NCBI RefSeq assembly: GCF_001941945.1
Contig: NZ_CP015583.1
Coordinates: 4,054,501-4,118,500 of the forward strand
DNA: 64,000 nucleotides
Direction: 5' to 3'
From: Roseomonas gilardii
Lineage (GTDB): Bacteria > Pseudomonadota > Alphaproteobacteria > Acetobacterales > Acetobacteraceae
This document shows, in pieces, positions 8,306 to 17,262 of this stretch. Each line of letters starts with the position of its first letter. Positions within the stretch are counted from its first letter, which is position 1. The translations under genes and the position numbers were made by a program. Below the pieces are notes generated by a model. It made no database searches. It had not been told where the DNA came from and saw nothing but the letters and a program-made list of their open reading frames with translations.

Positions 8306-9013
8306 TTGGCCGACACGACGAGCGAATTGACGGAGCCACATTTCCGCCGGAACGATCCGGAGCGCACGAAGCGGGAGATCATGGAGGCGGCGCGCGAGGA
8401 ATTCGCGCGGCACGGGCTGACGGGCGCGCGGGTGGATGCCATCGCGGCGCGCACCAAGACCGCCAAGCGGATGATCTACTACTATTTCGGCAGCAAGGAG
8501 GGGCTCTACCTCGCCGTGCTGGAAGCCGCCTATGACGACATCCGCTCGGTGGAGCGGGAGCTGCGGCTGGAGGCACTGGCGCCGGAACAGGCGATCCGCC
8601 GGATGGTGGAGTTCACCTTCGACTACCAGTGGGACCATGCGGACTTCACCCGCCTCGTCACCATCGAGAACATCCATCACGGCCAGTACCTGCGCCAGTC
8701 CCGCAGCGCCCGCGGCCTGAACGTCACGATCATCGACGCGCTGCGCTCCATCCTGGAGCGGGGGCGGCGCGAAGGGCTGTTCCGCGGGGATGTCGATGCC
8801 ATCGACGTGCATCTCTTCATCAGCGGCTTCTGCTTCTTCCGCTCCGCCAACCGTCACACGATCGAGGTCCTGTTCGGCAAGGATCTGGGCGAGGAGGCGC
8901 TGCGGACGCGGCACCGGGAGATGCTGGTGCAGGGCGTGCTGGGCATGCTGCGGCCCCCCGGAGCCGGGGATGGAGATGGGGCCGGTGCGGAGGGCGGCGG
9001 CTCCACGCCATGA
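8306..9013 (+). CDS. TetR-family transcriptional regulator
   Basis: A 235-residue regulator from a TTG start at 8306, chosen because AGGAG (8294-8298) sits seven bases upstream; earlier in-frame starts overlap the LysR gene. The TetR helix-turn-helix is clear: REIMEAAREEFARHGLTGARVDAIAARTKTAKRMIYYYFGSKEGLYLAVLE. The C-terminal ligand domain, with motifs such as FTRLVTIENIHHG, resembles RutR/AcrR-type members with a TetR_C_33-like fold. It lies 22 bp after the LysR gene and 150 bp before the mrp operon. Its target could be either neighbour or a distant locus. The last 20 residues are Gly/Ala-rich and probably disordered. Confidence 0.87.
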   Translation: MADTTSELTEPHFRRNDPERTKREIMEAAREEFARHGLTGARVDAIAARTKTAKRMIYYYFGSKEGLYLAVLEAAYDDIRSVERELRLEALAPEQAIRRMVEFTFDYQWDHADFTRLVTIENIHHGQYLRQSRSARGLNVTIIDALRSILERGRREGLFRGDVDAIDVHLFISGFCFFRSANRHTIEVLFGKDLGEEALRTRHREMLVQGVLGMLRPPGAGDGDGAGAEGGGSTP

Positions 9014-9163
9014 GGCGGCGGAGCGGCATGGAAACCGGCCCGGCCCGGAAACCCATCACAAGCCAGGGAGCTTCTTCGGCATGATCTTTCGCCCGCCCGC
9101 CCCGCGAAACCTCAGCCCCTCCGTTCCTGGCCCCTTCCCTTCCCGGCCGCCGGTGAGCCCGCC

Positions 9164-11893
9164 GTGCTGCCGCTGATCCTGCTGATCGCCCTGGCCGGGG
9201 CCTGCCTGGCCGCGCCCGTGTCGCGCCTGCTCGGCCGCGCCGGCGGCTGGGGGCTGGCGCTGCTGCCGGCGGGGCTCTTCGGGATGTTCCTGAGCTTCGC
9301 GCCGTTGATCGCCGGGGGCGGCGTGGCGGAGACACGGCTGCCCTGGGCGCCGTCGCTGGGGGTGGAGCTGGCCTTCCGGCTGGACGGCTTCTCCTTCCTT
9401 TTCGCGCTGCTGATCACCGGCATCGGCACGCTGGTGGTGATCTATGCCGGGGCCTACATGGCAGAGAAGTCGCCAGGCGACCGGGCGCGCTTCTTCACCC
9501 TGATCCTGCTCTTCATGACCGCCATGCTGGGGGCGGTGCTGTCGGACAACCTGCTGGTCTTCTTCATGTTCTGGGAGGCGACCAGCATCCTGTCCTTCCT
9601 GCTGGTGGGCTTCGACGGCAAGAGCCCGGCCTCGCGCCGCTCGGCGCTGCAATCGCTGCAGGTGACGGTGGGCGGCGGGCTGGGGCTGCTCTGCGCCATC
9701 GTGCTGATCGGGATCACCCTGGGCAGCTTCAGCTTCTCGGGGGCCAGCGACCGGGCGGAGGAGCTGGCACGAAGCCCCTGGGTCGCCCTGATCGTGGTTG
9801 GGCTGCTGCTCGGCGGCTTCACCAAGTCGGCGCAGTTCCCCTTCCATTTCTGGCTGCCCAACGCGATGCAGGCGCCGACCCCGGCCTCGGCCTATCTGCA
9901 TTCGGCCACGATGGTGAAGCTGGGCATCTATCTGCTGGCGCGGTTCGAGGGGTTCTTCGCCGAGGTGCCGGGCGGGCGCAGCATCCTGATCGGCTTCGCC
10001 GCGGCGACCATGCTGGTGGCGGGGGTGCAGGCGCTGCGGGCACAGGGGTTCAAGGCGGCGCTGGCCTATTCCACCGTCGCCTCGCTGGGCATCCTGGTGA
10101 TGCTGATCGGGCTGGACGGGCCGATGGCCAGCGTGGCGACCGTGGGCTTCATCCTGGCGCACGCGCTCTACAAGGCGGCGCTGTTCTTCTGCGCGGGCAA
10201 TGCCATCCACGCCACCGGCAAGTCGCATCTGCGGCAGATGGGCGGGCTGGTGCGCTTCCTGCCGCTGACGGCGGTGGCGGCCAGCCTGGCCAGCCTTTCC
10301 ATGGCCGGGCTGCCGCCCTTCATCGGCTTCATCTCCAAGGAGTTCCTGTTCGAGGCACAGATCCAGAGCTCCTGGGACGCCGTGCCGGTGGCCATCGCGG
10401 TGCTGGTGAACGCGGTGATGGTGGGCGTGGCCGGGGTGGTCTCGCTGCGGCCCTTCTTCCTCGGGCACGGCAAGATCACCGAGGTCAAGCATGGCGAGAC
10501 GGTCGGGCTGACGCTGGGGCCGCTGCTGCTGTCGCTGCTCGGCCTCGCCATCAGCCTGGAGCCCGAATGGATGCGCGACAACGTGCTGAACCCGGCGGTG
10601 CTGGCGATCTACGGCCAGCCGGTCGAGGTGAAGGTCGAGCTCTGGCACGGGCTGACGCCGATGCTGATGCTGAGCCTGGTGGTGGTGGCGATCGGTGCCG
10701 TGATCGTCACCTTCTGGCGGTCGATCCACACCTGGCTGCTGGCGCTGCAGCCCATCGACCACTATGCCGCCGAGATCGGCTACGACGCCCTGATGCGCGG
10801 GCTGGTCGGCTTCGCCGGGTGGCTCACCCGCTTCGTGCAGAACGGCGACCTGCGGCGCTATCTCTGGCTGGCGGCGGCCTCGGCCATGGGGCTCTGCCTC
10901 TTCGGCGCGGTGCGGGCGGGCACGGTGCCGCGCTGGCCGGAATTCGGTCGCTTCGACCCGGCCACCGCCGCCATCCTGCTGGTCGGGCTGGCCGGGGGCT
11001 TTGCCGCTGCCCGCGCGCGCTCCCTGCTGTCCGCCCTGGTGGCGGTGGGACTGGTGGGGCTGGCGGTGGCGCTGGTCTTCCTGCGCAACGGCGCGCCGGA
11101 CCTGGCGCTGACGCAGTTCTCGGTGGAGGCGCTGATCGTCGTGCTGCTGACCGCCGTGCTGCTGGTGTTGCCGCTCGCGGCCCCGGCGACGCGCAACCGG
11201 GCGGAGCGGCAGCACGACATCCTGCTGTCCTGCTGCTTCGCCGCGTTGGTCTTCCTGGCGACCGCCGACATGCTGGCCGGGCCGGCGGAGGGCACGGTCT
11301 CCGCCTTCTACGGCGCGCAGAGCTATGTCGCCGCCTTCGGCCAGAACGTGGTCAACGTGATCCTGGTGGATTTCCGCGGCTTCGACACGCTGGGCGAGAC
11401 GGTGGTGATCGGCATGTCGGCGCTGATGGTGTGGTCGCTGCTGAAGGCCGATCCCGCCCCGGCGCGGGACAGGCCGGCCGCCTTCATCCTGGCCGCCACC
11501 AGCCGCGCCTTCTTCGCGTTGCTGCTGGTGGCGGCGGTGATGATCCTGCTGCGCGGGCACAACCAGCCCGGCGGCGGCTTCGTCGGCGGGCTGGTGGCGG
11601 CGCTCGCCTTCGCGATGCTCGCCCTGGCAGGCGGCGTGGAGCGGGCGCGGGCGGCGCTGCGGCTGCATCCGATGGTGCTGGTCGGGCTGGGGATGGGCCT
11701 GGCGGTGCTGAGCGGCGTGCCGGGCCTGCTCGCCCATGGCAGCTACCTGAAGCACATCTGGGTCGAGGCCCATCTCCTCGGCCTGACCATCAAGCAGGGC
11801 ACGACGCTGCTTTTCGACCTGGGCGTCTTCTCCGTGGTGCTGGGCGGGGTGCTGGCCTACCTGTTCGGGCTACAGCGGGAGGCCGAGCGATGA
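9164..11893 (+). CDS. mrpA: Mrp Na+/H+ antiporter subunit A (with MnhB-type C-terminal region)
   Basis: A 909-residue, strongly hydrophobic homologue of complex I NuoL. The proton-channel core keeps Glu138 (MFWEATS), Lys221 (GGFTKSAQFPFHFWLP) and His246 (YLHSATM), the residues that carry protons in this superfamily. A DUF4040/MbhD-like segment follows around residues 610-680 (APDLALTQFSVEALIVVLL). The last ~130 residues (RGHNQPGGGFVGGLVAALAF) match the MnhB domain, so subunit B is fused to A, as in group-2 Mrp systems. It is the first gene of a tightly coupled operon. The start is GTG with a poor ribosome site. Role: electrogenic export of Na+ or K+ in exchange for H+, giving alkali and salt tolerance. 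Confidence 0.95.
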   Translation: MLPLILLIALAGACLAAPVSRLLGRAGGWGLALLPAGLFGMFLSFAPLIAGGGVAETRLPWAPSLGVELAFRLDGFSFLFALLITGIGTLVVIYAGAYMAEKSPGDRARFFTLILLFMTAMLGAVLSDNLLVFFMFWEATSILSFLLVGFDGKSPASRRSALQSLQVTVGGGLGLLCAIVLIGITLGSFSFSGASDRAEELARSPWVALIVVGLLLGGFTKSAQFPFHFWLPNAMQAPTPASAYLHSATMVKLGIYLLARFEGFFAEVPGGRSILIGFAAATMLVAGVQALRAQGFKAALAYSTVASLGILVMLIGLDGPMASVATVGFILAHALYKAALFFCAGNAIHATGKSHLRQMGGLVRFLPLTAVAASLASLSMAGLPPFIGFISKEFLFEAQIQSSWDAVPVAIAVLVNAVMVGVAGVVSLRPFFLGHGKITEVKHGETVGLTLGPLLLSLLGLAISLEPEWMRDNVLNPAVLAIYGQPVEVKVELWHGLTPMLMLSLVVVAIGAVIVTFWRSIHTWLLALQPIDHYAAEIGYDALMRGLVGFAGWLTRFVQNGDLRRYLWLAAASAMGLCLFGAVRAGTVPRWPEFGRFDPATAAILLVGLAGGFAAARARSLLSALVAVGLVGLAVALVFLRNGAPDLALTQFSVEALIVVLLTAVLLVLPLAAPATRNRAERQHDILLSCCFAALVFLATADMLAGPAEGTVSAFYGAQSYVAAFGQNVVNVILVDFRGFDTLGETVVIGMSALMVWSLLKADPAPARDRPAAFILAATSRAFFALLLVAAVMILLRGHNQPGGGFVGGLVAALAFAMLALAGGVERARAALRLHPMVLVGLGMGLAVLSGVPGLLAHGSYLKHIWVEAHLLGLTIKQGTTLLFDLGVFSVVLGGVLAYLFGLQREAER

Positions 11894-12273
11894 ACCTGCT
11901 GACCGCCTTCGTGGCCGCCGCCCTGGCCGGGTGCGGCCTCTACATGGCGCTGTCGCGTAACCTGGCGCGGCTGGCCCTGGGACTGGCGCTGCTGTCCACC
12001 GCGGTGAACCTCGTGCTGTTCATGACCGGGCGGCTGCGCTCGGACCAGCCGCCGCTGATCCCCGATGGCGCGCGGGTGCTGGGGCTGTCCGCCGATCCCC
12101 TGCCCCAGGCGCTGGTGCTGACCGCCATCGTGATCGGCTTCGCCCTGACCGTGGTGCTGATGTCGCTGGTGCTGCGCGCTTGGCGGGGCGAGGGCACGAT
12201 CAACGCCGCCCGGATCACCGCCGCCGAGCCGCCTTTCCCCGAGGATGAGGAGGAGGATGCCGATGCGCGCTGA
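11890..12273 (+). CDS. mrpC: Mrp antiporter subunit C
   Basis: A 127-residue NuoK homologue with three membrane spans (LLTAFVAAALAGCGLYMALS, LALGLALLSTAVNLVLFMTG, ALVLTAIVIGFALTVVLMSLVLRAW). The signature DPLPQALVLTAIVIG is typical of MnhC/MrpC. The tail is acidic (EDEEEDADAR). Its ATG overlaps the mrpA stop (ATGA), and the ribosome site for mrpD is embedded in its last codons. Confidence 0.95.
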   Translation: MNLLTAFVAAALAGCGLYMALSRNLARLALGLALLSTAVNLVLFMTGRLRSDQPPLIPDGARVLGLSADPLPQALVLTAIVIGFALTVVLMSLVLRAWRGEGTINAARITAAEPPFPEDEEEDADAR

Positions 12274-13777
12274 CCTCGTTCCCGGCATCCTCCTGCTCTG
12301 GCCGGTGGTGGGCACGCTGCTGGCCGCGGCGCTCTGCGCCGTGCTGCGCCGCCGCCCGGACTGGCAGCGCGCCACGATGGAGACCGCCACCGGGCTGATG
12401 CTCGCCGCCTCGCTCGGCCTGCTGGCCGAGGTGTCGCAGAACGGGCCGCTCACGATCGGCTTCGGCGGCTGGCCACGCTCCTTCGGGGTGAGCTTCACCG
12501 CCGACCGGCTGGGGGCGATGCTGTCCGTCTTCACCGGCATCGTCGGGCTGACGGTGGCCATCTATGCCCGGGCGGATATCGGGCCGCGCCGCCGCGCCGC
12601 CGGCTTCGACGCGCTGTTCCTGGCCATGCTGGCGGCGGTGAACGGCGCCTTCCTGACGGGCGACCTCTTCAACCTCTATGTCTGGTTCGAGCTGATGCTG
12701 GTGACGGCGCTGGGCCTTACCGTGCTCGACCGGCGGCGGGCGCAGATCGACGGGGCGATCCGCTATGCCGCGTTGAGCATGCTGGGCGCGGCCTTCATGC
12801 TGCTCGGCATCGCGCTGCTGTTCGGCGAGGCGGGGACACTGAACATGGCCGACCTGTCCCGCGCCCTGAACGGCCGGGCGCCGAGCCTGGCGCTGGTGGC
12901 CTCGGCCTTCCTGCTGCTGTCCGGCTTCGGGCTGAAGGCGGGGCTCTTTCCCTTCTTCTCCTGGCTGCCGGCGGCCTATCCCACCGCGCCGATGACGGTG
13001 CTGGCGGGCATGGCGGGGCTGCTGACCAAGGTCGGCTTCTATGCCTGCCTGCGCGTGCTGGTGCTGGTCTTCGGCCTGGGGACGGCGCCGGTCATCCCGG
13101 GCCTCGCGCCCATGCTGGGCCTGCTGGCGGCGGCGACCATGGCGCTGGGCGTGCTGGGCGCCATGGCGCAGGAGGACACGCGGCGGATCCTCGCCTTCCA
13201 GATCGTCGCCTCGATCGGCACGATGATGATGGGGCTGGCGCTGGCCAGCCTGGCGGGGCTCGCCGCCGCCATCCTCTACATGCTGCATTCCATCCTGGTG
13301 ACGACGAGCCTGTTCTTCGCCGCCGGGGCCATCGCCCGCGCCAATGGCAGCACCGACCTGAACCGCTGCGGCGGGCTGATGAAGCGGCAGCCGATGCTGG
13401 CCGTGTATTTCGCCGTCCCGGCCCTGTCGCTGGCCGGGATTCCGCCCTTCTCCGGCTTCTGGGGCAAGTTCGTGCTGGCGCAGGCGGGCTTCCTGTCGGG
13501 CGGCGCCGCGCTGGCGCTGATCCTGCTCGCGACCGGCTTCATCACCGTCTATTCCATGAGCCAGATCTGGGTGGAGGCCTTCTGGAAGGCGCCCGGCAGC
13601 GGCCGCGCACCGCGCCGCGTGCCGCCCGCCATGCTGGCGGCCATGGGCATCCTCGCCTTCCTGATCCTCGCCATGGGAATCGGGGTGGAGCCGCTCAGCG
13701 CCTTCGCGCGCGAGGCGGCCCAGGGGATGTTGCCCGGGATGCTGCCCGGGATGTTGCCGGCGGGAGGCGGGGCATGA
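12263..13777 (+). CDS. mrpD: Mrp antiporter subunit D
   Basis: A NuoN/NuoM-type channel subunit of about 504 residues. Key polar residues sit in their usual places: Glu in NLYVWFELMLV, Lys in GFGLKAGLFPFFSWLPAAYP, and a second Lys in GLLTKVGFYACLR. Three in-frame ATGs lie close together; I choose 12263 because AGGAGG at 12251-12256 is six bases upstream, which makes the gene overlap mrpC by 11 bp. The extreme C-terminus contains three GMLP repeats from a 12-bp tandem repeat. Together with MrpA it forms the paired antiporter channel. Confidence 0.94.
   Translation: MRADLVPGILLLWPVVGTLLAAALCAVLRRRPDWQRATMETATGLMLAASLGLLAEVSQNGPLTIGFGGWPRSFGVSFTADRLGAMLSVFTGIVGLTVAIYARADIGPRRRAAGFDALFLAMLAAVNGAFLTGDLFNLYVWFELMLVTALGLTVLDRRRAQIDGAIRYAALSMLGAAFMLLGIALLFGEAGTLNMADLSRALNGRAPSLALVASAFLLLSGFGLKAGLFPFFSWLPAAYPTAPMTVLAGMAGLLTKVGFYACLRVLVLVFGLGTAPVIPGLAPMLGLLAAATMALGVLGAMAQEDTRRILAFQIVASIGTMMMGLALASLAGLAAAILYMLHSILVTTSLFFAAGAIARANGSTDLNRCGGLMKRQPMLAVYFAVPALSLAGIPPFSGFWGKFVLAQAGFLSGGAALALILLATGFITVYSMSQIWVEAFWKAPGSGRAPRRVPPAMLAAMGILAFLILAMGIGVEPLSAFAREAAQGMLPGMLPGMLPAGGGA
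13724..13759 (+). repeat. 12-bp tandem repeat x3 at the 3' end of mrpD
   Basis: Three units of GGGATGYTGCCS encode GMLPGMLPGMLP at the end of MrpD. The unit keeps the frame and looks like recent slippage. Confidence 0.85.
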
Positions 13778-14124
13778 GCCTGTCGCGCCTCCCCCTGCGC
13801 TTCTGGGCGCTGCTCTGCCTGATCGTCACCTTCCTGTGGGACCTGCTGGCCTCCTCCCTGTCCGTGGCGCGCATCGTGCTGTCGCCCTATGCGCAGCCGC
13901 TGCCGGCCATCGTGGTGGTGCCGGTGGAGGCGCGCACGCGCTGGGGCGTGGCGCTCTTCGCCTATTGCGTCTCGCTGACGCCGGGCTCCACCTGCCTGCA
14001 CGTCTCGGACGACCTGCGGCGCTTCTACGTGCATGTGCTGGATGCGCGGACGGACGAGGAGGTCATCGCGCAGTTCAAGCGCCTCTACGAGCGCTGGATC
14101 CTGATGCTGGAAGGAAGCCGATGA
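13774..14124 (+). CDS. mrpE: Mrp antiporter subunit E
   Basis: A 116-residue MnhE/MrpE homologue with one or two N-terminal membrane segments (FWALLCLIVTFLWDLLASSLSVARIVLSP) and the conserved cytoplasmic motif LFAYCVSLTPGSTCLHVSDDLRRFYVHVLD. The TPGS/T core is the family hallmark. The start overlaps the mrpD stop by ATGA. MrpE is not related to complex I and is needed for assembly or activity of the whole complex. Confidence 0.94.
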   Translation: MSLSRLPLRFWALLCLIVTFLWDLLASSLSVARIVLSPYAQPLPAIVVVPVEARTRWGVALFAYCVSLTPGSTCLHVSDDLRRFYVHVLDARTDEEVIAQFKRLYERWILMLEGSR

Positions 14125-14402
14125 GCATGGACGGGATCGAGACCCTGGCCGGGCTGCTGGCCTTCGTCCTGGTGCTGCCGCTGGGCCTCGCCGCCTATCG
14201 CATGATCGCGGGGCCGGGCTTCGCCGACCGTTTCGTGGCGCTGGACATGCTCACCGCCGTCGCCGTGGCCTTCGCCGCCATGACAGCGTTGGCGACGGGG
14301 CGCAGCGCCTTCCTCGATGTCGGGCTGGTGATCGCGCTGGTGAACTTCGTCGCCACCTGCGCCTTCGCCGCCTTCCTGGAACGCAAGGGAAGCCAGCGAT
14401 GA
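14121..14402 (+). CDS. mrpF: Mrp antiporter subunit F
   Basis: A 93-residue protein with three membrane helices and the conserved loop RMIAGPGFADRFVALDMLTA, which identifies MnhF/MrpF. ATGA overlaps join it to mrpE upstream and mrpG downstream, indicating strict translational coupling. Confidence 0.94.
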   Translation: MSMDGIETLAGLLAFVLVLPLGLAAYRMIAGPGFADRFVALDMLTAVAVAFAAMTALATGRSAFLDVGLVIALVNFVATCAFAAFLERKGSQR

Positions 14403-14749
14403 TCGCCGCCAGCCTGATGATCCTGGGCACCGCCTTCCTCTGCATCGCCGCGATCGGCGTGGTGCGTCTGCCCGATGCCTTCCAGCGCATGCATGCGGGC
14501 ACCAAGGCGGGCACGCTGGGCACCATGCTGGTGCTGGTCGGTGCCCTGCTGGCAGGCGACGCCGTGAAGCTGCCGACCGGCGTGCTGACGATCCTCTTCC
14601 TGCTGCTCACCCTGCCGGTCGCGGCGCAGCTCCTCGGCCGGGCCGCCTACATGTCCGGCGCGACGCTGCGCGGGCTGAAGGGCGAGGACCCGCTGGCGGA
14701 GGTGCTGGAACGGCAGAAGGCGCCGCTGGAGGAACGGCTGCGCGGCTGA
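14399..14749 (+). CDS. mrpG: Mrp antiporter subunit G
   Basis: A 116-residue MnhG/PhaG homologue with three membrane spans and the signature GVVRLPDAFQRMHAGTKAGTLG. It is the last gene of the operon, so all parts of a group-2 system (A/B fused, C, D, E, F, G) are present in canonical order. The short basic/acidic tail after the third helix is cytoplasmic. Confidence 0.94.
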   Translation: MIAASLMILGTAFLCIAAIGVVRLPDAFQRMHAGTKAGTLGTMLVLVGALLAGDAVKLPTGVLTILFLLLTLPVAAQLLGRAAYMSGATLRGLKGEDPLAEVLERQKAPLEERLRG

Positions 14750-14751
14750 CC

Positions 14752-14771
14752 GGGCCGCGGGCCCGCGGCCC
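14752..14771. terminator. 20-bp perfect palindrome after mrpG
   Basis: A perfect self-complementary GC run (GGGCCGCGGGCCCGCGGCCC) lies three bases after the mrpG stop and before the convergent GGDEF-EAL gene. It may stop transcription from both sides, although no U-tract follows. Confidence 0.45.
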
Positions 14772-14812
14772 ACGGCCCCGGCGTTGCGCTGCCCCACCCT
14801 CCGGAGGAGCCG

Positions 14813-16948
14813 TCAGAGCAGGGGGTGGCGCAGCGAGGGCAGGCGGCGGAACCAGCTTTCCCATTCGTCGGCCGGCAGGGGGCGGCCCAGGTAGAAGCCC
14901 TGCGCCTCGTCGCAGCCTTCCTGGCGCAGTCGGTCGAGGATCTCCGGATTCTCCACCCCTTCCGCCACCGTGGTGACGCCCAGGCCGCGGGCGAGGCCGA
15001 TGATGGCGCGCACGATGGCGGCGTCCTCGCGCTTCTGCGGCAGGTTCTGGATGAAGGAACGGTCGATCTTGATCCGGTTGACCCGGAAGTGGCGCAGGTA
15101 GTCCAGGCAGGAGAAGCCGGTGCCGAAATCGTCCAGCGCGACGCTGACGCCATCGCGGCGGAGCGCATCGAGGGTCTGGGCGGTGCTGGCGCTGCGGTCC
15201 ATCACCACGCCCTCGGTCAGCTCCAGCTCCAGCCGCGACGGGTCGATGCCGGCGGCCTGGGTGGCCTGCATCACCAGGCGATGCACGTCCTGCCGGCGGA
15301 ACTGGTTGGGCGAGACGTTGATCGCGACGCGCAGCGGCGGCAGGCCCTGCGCCTCCCAGCGCCGGATCTGGGTGCAGGTCTCGTTCAGCACCCATTCGGT
15401 CAGCAGCACGATCAGCCCGCCATCCTCCGCGGCGCTGAGGAAGTCGGCGGGCGAGCAGAGGCCATGGCCGGGGCGGTTCCAGCGCAGCAGGGCCTCCAGC
15501 CCGATCACCTGCCCCGAATGCAGGTTCACCTGGGGCTGGTAGTGCAGGACGAACTGGCCGCCGGCGATGCCTTCCCGGATCCCCGCCTCCAGCGACTGCG
15601 CCTGTTCCAGCCGCAGCCGCAGGTCCGGGCGGAAGAAGCGGTAGCCGTGGCGCCCCTCGGCCTTCGCCTGGTACATGGCGAGGTCGGCGTTCTTCAGCAG
15701 CTCGTCGATGTTGGAGGAATCGCGGCCGCAGACGGTGATGCCGATGCTGGCGCTGATGTTGACCTGATGCCCCCTCACCTGGATCGGCGCCGCCAGGACC
15801 TGGCCCACCGAATCCGCCAGCGCCGCGGCCTCCCGCGGATCGGAGATGCCTTCCTGCAGGATGGCGAACTCGTCGCCGCCAAGGCGGGCCACCGTGTCAT
15901 GCTCTCCCACATGCGTGCGCAGGATGCGGGCGACGGTGATCAGGAGCTGGTCGCCGAAATCGTGGCCGAGCGAGTCGTTCACGTTCTTGAAGCGGTCGAG
16001 GTCGAGGAAGTGCAGCGCGCAGAAGCGGCCGGAGCGCGCCGCGCGCTCGATCCCTTCCTCGATCCGCTGTGCCAGCAGGGAGCGGTTGGGCAGGTCGGTC
16101 AGGGCATCGTGGCGGGCCAGGTGGTGCAGGTGCCGCTGCGCGCTCTTCTGGTCGGTGATGTCGAGGGAGGTGGTGAGCACGTTCACCACCTCCCCGATGC
16201 TGTTGCGCAGCGGCGACTTGGTGGTGAGCTGGGTGCGCAGCACGCCGTCCCGGTCGATGAAGTTCTCCTCGTAGCTCGGCAGCGGCGCGCCGCGCTCGAA
16301 GACCAGGCGGTCGAACAGAACGTCGCGCTCGATCTGGTCGCGCGCCGTCAGCTCCTTCATCGGCAGCCCGACGCACTGCTCCACGCCGCGGCCGACATGG
16401 CGCGCATAGGCGGCATTGGCGAAGCGGCAATAGCCTTCCGGGTCGGCGGTGTGGACCAGCACGGGCATCGTGTCGATGACCTGGGCCAGCAGGTCGGCCC
16501 GCTGCGGCGCCCTCCCCGGGGCCCTGACGGCCCCCTGGATCTGGTCGTTGGCCGGGGGCGGCGGGAAGGGGTGGCGCGCGGCGTCCAGCAGGTCGCGGAC
16601 CTGGTTCTGGAACTCGGCGTGCTTGATCGGCGTCTGCAGGAAGCCGGTCGCCCCGGCCTCCAGCGCCCGGATGCGGAAATTCGGGTCGTCATAAGCGGTG
16701 ATGACAAGGATAGGCGTCGCGGCACAGCCGGCGATGGCACGCACGGACCGGGTGAAGTCGGCCCCGTCCATGCCGGGCATGCGATAATCGGTGATGATCA
16801 GATCGGGGCGGTGGTGCGCGATCCAGGCCAGGGCAGCATTGGGGTCGGCGAAAGCCTCCGCCGTCGTGTCCCGCGTGACCGACTTGGCCAACATTGTAAA
16901 AACTTGCCGATTCGTATTCTGATCATCGACAATCGCAATGACTGGCAT
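14813..16948 (-). CDS. REC-PAS-GGDEF-EAL cyclic-di-GMP protein
   Basis: From the ATG at 16948 (first residues of the receiver fold) the product is 711 residues. The receiver covers about 1-125 with Asp54 (IITDYRMPG), but the usual Lys before Pro is Thr (LQTPI). A PAS domain covers about 148-270. The GGDEF domain (about 271-440) has an intact GGDEF at 357-361 and no RxxD inhibitory site upstream. The EAL domain (about 448-700) has EAL at 485-487, DDFGTG at 606-611, Lys627 and Glu663, so both synthase and phosphodiesterase activities are possible. It is monocistronic with its own promoter. A longer open start at 16978 adds ten unlikely residues. Confidence 0.92.
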   Translation of the reverse strand: MPVIAIVDDQNTNRQVFTMLAKSVTRDTTAEAFADPNAALAWIAHHRPDLIITDYRMPGMDGADFTRSVRAIAGCAATPILVITAYDDPNFRIRALEAGATGFLQTPIKHAEFQNQVRDLLDAARHPFPPPPANDQIQGAVRAPGRAPQRADLLAQVIDTMPVLVHTADPEGYCRFANAAYARHVGRGVEQCVGLPMKELTARDQIERDVLFDRLVFERGAPLPSYEENFIDRDGVLRTQLTTKSPLRNSIGEVVNVLTTSLDITDQKSAQRHLHHLARHDALTDLPNRSLLAQRIEEGIERAARSGRFCALHFLDLDRFKNVNDSLGHDFGDQLLITVARILRTHVGEHDTVARLGGDEFAILQEGISDPREAAALADSVGQVLAAPIQVRGHQVNISASIGITVCGRDSSNIDELLKNADLAMYQAKAEGRHGYRFFRPDLRLRLEQAQSLEAGIREGIAGGQFVLHYQPQVNLHSGQVIGLEALLRWNRPGHGLCSPADFLSAAEDGGLIVLLTEWVLNETCTQIRRWEAQGLPPLRVAINVSPNQFRRQDVHRLVMQATQAAGIDPSRLELELTEGVVMDRSASTAQTLDALRRDGVSVALDDFGTGFSCLDYLRHFRVNRIKIDRSFIQNLPQKREDAAIVRAIIGLARGLGVTTVAEGVENPEILDRLRQEGCDEAQGFYLGRPLPADEWESWFRRLPSLRHPLL

Positions 16949-17262
16949 CGGCCAAATACATCCACATCTGGACCTCAATCCAGATCGACCCGAGTGACGT
17001 GTATCGTGCTGGATGCTTTTGTTTCATAGTGAAAAACTGCAATGAACTCAACTTAAAATTGCCGTGTTCACCACCCCGGCACGAAAGGCAGCGGGACGTC
17101 GCCTGATGGACATCCTGTGGCTGTCGCACCCGCGATGTCCATGGCCCGGGTCATATCAGGACCGGATTCATGGCGGGTTTTTCGTTCCATCCGCCCGTTT
17201 CTCACGGCACGGAAAGGTCCGTGACAGAGGCGGAAGCCGCTGTCCCCGCCGGATGGCAGGCC
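16949..17262. other. 314-bp spacer between the GGDEF-EAL gene and the SDR gene
   Basis: The part next to the GGDEF-EAL gene holds its promoter. In the remainder (17060-17262) I see no gene or convincing terminator; an imperfect inverted repeat around GATGGACATC and GATGTCCATG is the only structure. Confidence 0.5.
17023..17051 (-). promoter_or_regulatory. sigma-70-like promoter of the GGDEF-EAL gene
   Basis: On the minus strand TTGAGT (17051-17046) is followed by a 17-bp spacer and TATGAA (17028-17023). The surrounding stretch is markedly AT-richer than the rest of the window. A transcript would start near 17015 and carry a leader of about 65 nt. Confidence 0.55.

Noticed and set aside
9056-11773. 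A 905-codon open frame antisense to mrpA
   Set aside because: Low-complexity Gln/His/Arg sequence and no motif; mrpA on the other strand is unambiguous.
14825-17029. A 734-codon open frame antisense to the GGDEF-EAL gene
   Set aside because: No recognisable fold; a shadow of the sense gene.
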